From contig NZ_JROH01000011.1 in NCBI RefSeq assembly GCF_000786205.1, forward strand, positions 61,660 to 125,659: a DNA stretch of 64,000 nucleotides. Direction: 5' to 3'. The position numbers and the translations under genes were made by a program. Source of the stretch: Sphingomonas sp. 37zxx. GTDB taxonomy: Bacteria; Pseudomonadota; Alphaproteobacteria; Sphingomonadales; Sphingomonadaceae. This document shows positions 63,551 through 64,000 of the stretch, one piece after another. Below the pieces are notes generated by a model. It made no database searches. It had not been told where the DNA came from and saw only the letters and a program-made list of their open reading frames with translations. Positions within the stretch are counted from its first letter, which is position 1. Each line of letters starts with the position of its first letter.

Positions 63551-63925
63551 TGCAGTGCATGCCGGGCGACGAGGTCTGGCTTGTGGGCGAACGGCGGTCG
63601 AGCGGGGAGCCGGAATACTATGTGTCGAACCTGCCGGGCGACGCTACCCTCAAGACGCTCCCCGCCACGATCAAGGCCAGGTGGGTCTGTGAACAGGCCC
63701 ACCAGCAGCTCAAGCAAGAGCTTGGGCCCGACCACTTGGAAGGTAGATCCTGGGTAGGGTTCACCGACATGCTTTGATGACGATGATCGCCTATGCCTTC
63801 CTTGAATCCCGCCGTCTGAAAGCGGCGGGACGGAAAAAACGAGCCGGGGGACCGCCGTCACAACCGAGCACGCTGGCCATCAGGCAAGCCATCCTTGATC
63901 TCGTCGCGCTGTCTCCACCAAGGCG
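63550..63925 (+). pseudogene. IS701-family transposase, 3' fragment with frameshift
   Basis: From 63550 the frame reads [26 protein letters not shown], then [29 protein letters not shown] and [11 protein letters not shown], characteristic of the C-terminal part of IS701-type DDE transposases. It then hits a stop at 63775. Continuing one frame over from 63774 gives [26 protein letters not shown] and AIRQAILDLVAL, the expected remainder, so a one-base deletion has occurred near 63757-63773. The N-terminal catalytic part is absent. The far right (63970 onward, AGGCTGCTGAAAAATC) resembles another IS terminus. Confidence 0.85.
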
Positions 63926-64000
63926 GTGCTTACACTATCAGAAACGCCTCACCGACACCGACCAAACCCCTAGCAGGCTGCTGAAAAATCCCACGGTTTG

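Noticed and set aside
1..64000. CRISPR array, rRNA operon or intact prophage
   Set aside because: No regularly spaced repeats, rRNA sequence or phage structural genes were seen.

Overview
The window is a GC-rich chromosomal segment of an alphaproteobacterium, most likely Sphingomonas or a close relative in Sphingomonadaceae. The evidence is the gene order (ffh-rpsP-rimM-trmD-rplS; ahcY-divL-tsaE-amgK-murU-addB-addA-trxA), a DivL-type kinase with Tyr in place of the phospho-acceptor His, an alphaproteobacterial LexA box (GTTC-N7-GTTC) and a CC0125-type lipoprotein. Almost all of it is housekeeping DNA with short gaps and many 4-bp ATGA overlaps. No rRNA, CRISPR array or complete prophage is visible. 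There is one tRNA (Asn).

Layout. 1-4.7 kb: translation cluster (ffh 3' end, rpsP, rimM, trmD, rplS) interrupted between rimM and trmD by a reverse-strand FAD oxidoreductase and two genes I do not recognise; the second of these is fused in frame to trmD. 4.8-8.2 kb: AI-2E-type membrane protein and a secreted S9 dipeptidyl peptidase, followed by two tandem palindromic elements. 8.5-15.4 kb: asd, a VapBC-type toxin-antitoxin pair coupled to an alpha/beta hydrolase, an SDR oxidoreductase, AMP nucleosidase, a small Ala/Lys-rich membrane protein, a peroxiredoxin and YqgE. 15.4-30.3 kb: a chemoreceptor, then ahcY with a 20-bp perfect palindrome upstream, divL, tsaE, the peptidoglycan-recycling pair amgK/murU, addB/addA and trxA. 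30.4-40.6 kb: argJ, secA, a Gly-rich lipoprotein, tRNA-Asn, nadK-moaA, and a c-di-GMP phosphodiesterase with two small downstream genes. 40.7-49.8 kb: mfd, sdhE, recG, a DMT protein, a PilZ protein, tyrS and a MipA/OmpV outer-membrane protein. 49.9-54.7 kb: a compact operon of anmK, a nucleotidyltransferase-like membrane protein, a DUF2336-like protein and a histidine-kinase-like protein without the usual His. 54.8-62.4 kb: gltA, gltX, comEC, lexA, moeA, moaC. 62.4-64.0 kb: an AT-richer accessory patch with a putative beta-trefoil lectin gene and 3' remnants of IS5-type and IS701-type transposases.

Functional themes: translation and tRNA modification; recombination and repair (AddAB, RecG, Mfd, LexA); peptidoglycan recycling (AnmK plus AmgK/MurU); molybdopterin synthesis split over two sites (moaA; moeA-moaC); and signalling with two kinase-like proteins that both lack the phospho-acceptor His. 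The most unusual points are the unknown-domain/TrmD fusion, the anmK-associated four-gene operon ending in the Arg-for-His kinase homologue, the paired CTAG-ended palindromes, and the lectin-like gene beside IS debris.
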